From Methanomicrobiales archaeon (GTDB taxonomy: Archaea; Halobacteriota; Methanomicrobia; Methanomicrobiales; Methanospirillaceae), in assembly GCA_012798365.1 (NCBI GenBank), contig JAAZNH010000234.1, forward strand, positions 1-5,690: DNA of 5,690 nt, given 5' to 3'. The position numbers were made by a program, and so were the translations under genes. Shown piece after piece: positions 3,131 through 5,690 of this stretch (position 1 is its first letter; every line of letters begins with the position of its first letter). Below the pieces are notes generated by a model. It was not told where the DNA came from, did not search any database, and saw only the letters and a program-made list of their open reading frames with translations.

Positions 3131-5690
3131 TTATTCCCGTCTTTCCGGCACCCGCCATGCCCCGTCCGGCACATGGATCTCGAACCGGGCCCCTTTGCCC
3201 GGCTCGCCACATTCCGTGATGCTCATGCCGGTAATCGAGAGGATCTCCCGGATAAGAAACATCCCAAGACCGGTATGCTGCCCGAACCCCTTGAGGAAGA
3301 TCTTCTCCTTGTCCTCAAACGAGATCCCCCGGCCATTGTCTTCATACACGATGATGAGATCCTGTCCATCCGGTTGCACCGAGAGCCGGATGTCCGTCAC
3401 ATGGTCGCCATGCCGGAGGGAATTGTCGATCAGGTTGTAAAAGACCCGGCCGATCATGGGATCGGAGAAGACCTCCTCGCCATTGCAGGAGCAGGTGCCG
3501 TGCACTGTATTGCCGGCAAACGATTCCACGATAGAGGAAAACTCGGCCCGGATCGCGTGCCAGCCGGGCTTTTTGAGCCCGATCTCCTGGTAGTCGCGGG
3601 CAAACTCCAGCTGGAGCCGGATCACCTCGAGGCCTTTTTCCATGGCATGGAGGTGATCGGCAGCGTCCGGTTCCTGGTGCGTCATCGCGAGCAGTTCAAG
3701 ATAGGCCGAGAGCGCGGTAACCTGGTTGAGGATGTCGTGCCGGGTGATGGAGGAGAGGAGGAGCAGTTTGTTGTTGGCCGCGGATATCGCCTCCTCGGCC
3801 CGCTTGCGCTCGGTGATGTCCTGGCTGGCGCCGTGGGCGGTCATCACCCGGCCATCCTGGCCCATCGTCACCCTGACACGCACGAGGATAAACCGGACCT
3901 CCCCGTCCCGCCGGATGATCCTGTGTTCGACCTCATCGCGGTACTCCGGGTCAGTAATCTCCGGCACACCCCGGAGTACCTGCTCTACCAGGGGGATGTC
4001 CTCCGAATGAACAAACTCCCGCACATATGTCTCGACCGGCATTTGGAAGCCGCCTTCCTGCTCCCGGGTGGTGCCATAGAGTTCGTAAAACCGGTCATCG
4101 AACGTAAAGAGGCCGGTCCGGATATCGCACTCCCAGTTCACGAGGTGTGCAATATCCATGGCCTCGCCCAGTTTCTCCCGGCTCTTTCGGATGGCGTCTT
4201 CAGCCTGCTGGCGCTCGGTGATATCGATCGCCACGCCCCGGAAGCCTATGAGCGACCCGTCCGGGCCCGTGAGCCGGGCCGGCCGCAGTTCAAGAAAGAG
4301 TCCTCTCCCGTCCCGGTGGCGTGCGGGAATGATAATCGGCTTGAAGTCCCAGCCCGGCTGCTGGTGATCGCGGGCAACCTTGTCAACCGCCGGCCGCGCC
4401 TCTTCCGGCATCAGGTCCGTGGTCTTTTTCCCGATGATCTCGTCGGGCGAGTAGCCAAGTACCCGTTCAATGGTCGGGCTGATGTACGTGAATGTCCCGT
4501 CAAGGCCGATCTCCCAGATGATGTCGGGCGATGTCTCGACAATGGAACGGTATTTCTCCTCGCTCTCCCGGAGCGCATTCTCTGCCTTCCGGCGTGCCGT
4601 AACATCGCTTGTCACCCCGCGGAAGCCCGCGACCGTGCCGGTTGCATCCTGGAGCCGGGCCGACCGGATCTCGACAATAATGTCCTGGCCGTTCTTGTGC
4701 CGGGCGGGGATCTCCAGGGTATTGATGGGCAGATCCGACTGGAAGTGCCGGGCCATCTCTCCCAGGGCAACCGCATGGATCTCCCGGGGCAGGAGGCTGG
4801 TGATGGATTTGCCGATAACCTCATCCGGAGTGTATCCCATGATATCGCGGATCCGGGGGCTGATGTACCGGAAATTGCCGGCAGGATCGATCTCCCAGAT
4901 CATGTCCGGCGAGGTTTCAACAAGGGACCGGAACTTCTCCTCGCTCTCGAGCAGCGCCTCTTCTGCCTGTTTGCGCTTGGTGATATCGTGAGCGATTCCC
5001 TGGATAGCGATAACCTGCCCGTCATCATCAAGGACCGGTGAGATATTCTGGATATACCAGTGCCATGAGCCGTCCCGGTACCGGATCCGGTACTCGACCG
5101 GTGCGGTTTTTTGCTCTTTTCGGACTACCTGGTAAAAGGCCTGACGGACGGCCGGTAAATCATCGGGATGGACAAAGTCAGCAGCGGTCCGGCCAACTGC
5201 CTCATGGGTCTCATACCCGGTGAGTTCCTTCAGGTTTGGCGAGAAGTAGGTGAAGGTGCCGTGGGTATCGACCGAGAACACAATCTCGGTGATATTCTCC
5301 ACAAATGACCGGAACCGCTCCTCGCTTTGCCGGAGCGCCTTTCCAGACCGTTCCCGCTCGATCTCGGCCGCAGCCTTCACCGCGATGATCTCCATCACTT
5401 CCTTAAGCATCGGCACGGGCTCAAGCGGGCGCCGGAAGAGGGTGCAGAGGATCCCGATCACCTCCCCCCGGGAATTCCACAGCGGGGTGCCGGCGTACCC
5501 GCGGATATTGAGATCCCGGAGGTCTTTTGCGTGGGGGAAGAGCTCGCGGGCATGATCCGGGAAGTAGCAGAACCCTTTCTCTTTCACGTTCTCGCAGGGG
5601 GTGTCGTTCAGCGTGTACGTAAGCCCGCTGACCTCGCTGCCGTCCAGGACCATGGAGATCACGTGTACGGTGGCGTGGTCCGGCTGGATC
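3131..5690 (-). CDS. Soluble GAF-PAS4 histidine kinase, 5' end beyond the window
   Basis: The frame is open to the right edge (coding codons before the in-frame GTG at 5662), so the N-terminus is missing; residue numbers here count from that GTG. The end of a GAF domain covers about 1-100, with the family's TPCENV, LFP and YAGTPLWNSRGEVIGIL motifs. PAS domains lie at about 113-232, 241-361, 368-488 and 495-625, most ending in a DIT-type linker. The dimerisation domain at 632-700 has phosphoacceptor H642 in SITRHDILNQVTAL. This is the archaeal type, with Asp after His and no HExxxP. The ATPase domain at about 730-832 has the N-box FYNLIDNSLRHG (N743, N747), the DNGRGIS box (775-781) and GFGQHTGLGMF (792-802). 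All kinase motifs are intact. No membrane segment is visible, so it is probably cytoplasmic and senses internal signals. It would phosphorylate itself on H642 and pass phosphate to a receiver, most simply D56 of the downstream protein (inference). PAS 2 and PAS 3 are near copies. Confidence 0.93.
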   Translation of the reverse strand, partial: IQPDHATVHVISMVLDGSEVSGLTYTLNDTPCENVKEKGFCYFPDHARELFPHAKDLRDLNIRGYAGTPLWNSRGEVIGILCTLFRRPLEPVPMLKEVMEIIAVKAAAEIERERSGKALRQSEERFRSFVENITEIVFSVDTHGTFTYFSPNLKELTGYETHEAVGRTAADFVHPDDLPAVRQAFYQVVRKEQKTAPVEYRIRYRDGSWHWYIQNISPVLDDDGQVIAIQGIAHDITKRKQAEEALLESEEKFRSLVETSPDMIWEIDPAGNFRYISPRIRDIMGYTPDEVIGKSITSLLPREIHAVALGEMARHFQSDLPINTLEIPARHKNGQDIIVEIRSARLQDATGTVAGFRGVTSDVTARRKAENALRESEEKYRSIVETSPDIIWEIGLDGTFTYISPTIERVLGYSPDEIIGKKTTDLMPEEARPAVDKVARDHQQPGWDFKPIIIPARHRDGRGLFLELRPARLTGPDGSLIGFRGVAIDITERQQAEDAIRKSREKLGEAMDIAHLVNWECDIRTGLFTFDDRFYELYGTTREQEGGFQMPVETYVREFVHSEDIPLVEQVLRGVPEITDPEYRDEVEHRIIRRDGEVRFILVRVRVTMGQDGRVMTAHGASQDITERKRAEEAISAANNKLLLLSSITRHDILNQVTALSAYLELLAMTHQEPDAADHLHAMEKGLEVIRLQLEFARDYQEIGLKKPGWHAIRAEFSSIVESFAGNTVHGTCSCNGEEVFSDPMIGRVFYNLIDNSLRHGDHVTDIRLSVQPDGQDLIIVYEDNGRGISFEDKEKIFLKGFGQHTGLGMFLIREILSITGMSITECGEPGKGARFEIHVPDGAWRVPERRE

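Noticed and set aside
4500..4960. Repeated nucleotide blocks considered as a CRISPR or non-coding repeat
   Set aside because: They are the coding sequence of the homologous PAS 2 and PAS 3 domains with a 381-nt period.
2942..5041. Very long + strand open frame (699 codons) opposite the kinase and across the gap
   Set aside because: It lies opposite clear GAF/PAS/kinase coding sequence; its product shows no domain and is the kind of frame that GC-rich codon use leaves open on the opposite strand.
5660..5662. GTG as the true start of the kinase
   Set aside because: The frame stays open and protein-like up to the window edge, and starting here would cut a GAF domain in the middle.

Overview
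The window looks like a piece of a methanogenic archaeon chromosome, most likely of the Methanomicrobiales (the Methanoregula / Methanosphaerula / Methanospirillum kind). This is an inference from style, not a database match. The grounds are soluble sensor kinases with many PAS domains, an H-box of the RHDILNQ type, a receiver-PAS protein without an output domain, Shine-Dalgarno motifs of the GGAGG/GGTGA type, a TATA-like element, and moderately GC-rich coding sequence separated by AT-rich gaps.

Left part (1-980, + strand): the 3' end of an unrecognised gene with a lysine/glutamate-rich C-terminus stops at 217. Its stop codon overlaps an ATG that opens a 16-codon frame. That frame closes 1 nt before the ATG of a 46-residue protein with two cysteine pairs (C-x-C and C-x2-C), a probable zinc-binding microprotein with a good ribosome binding site. 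A 151-residue protein at 525-980 follows. It has the pattern of a response-regulator receiver domain, but Glu stands where the phosphorylated Asp should be.

Middle (981-1287): an AT-rich gap without a gene between convergent transcription units. It holds an imperfect direct repeat, a small hairpin plus T-run suited to ending the + strand gene, and a GC-rich double hairpin followed on the - strand by a T6 run, suited to ending the - strand operon.

Right part (1288-5690, - strand): two signalling genes read right to left. The first, cut by the right edge, encodes a soluble GAF-PAS-PAS-PAS-PAS-histidine kinase. After 178 nt comes a receiver-PAS-PAS-PAS protein with an intact phosphorylation site but no kinase, DNA-binding or enzymatic output. 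The gap between them has a TATA-like element and a stable hairpin, so the second gene may also have its own promoter and a structured leader.

Together the kinase and the receiver-PAS protein are a plausible phosphotransfer pair. The convergent degenerate receiver may belong to the same network or may simply be a neighbour. I see no CRISPR array, tRNA, rRNA, transposase or integrase. No clearly new multi-gene system is evident; the most unusual items are the Glu-substituted receiver and the four-cysteine microprotein with its overlapping start/stop arrangement.
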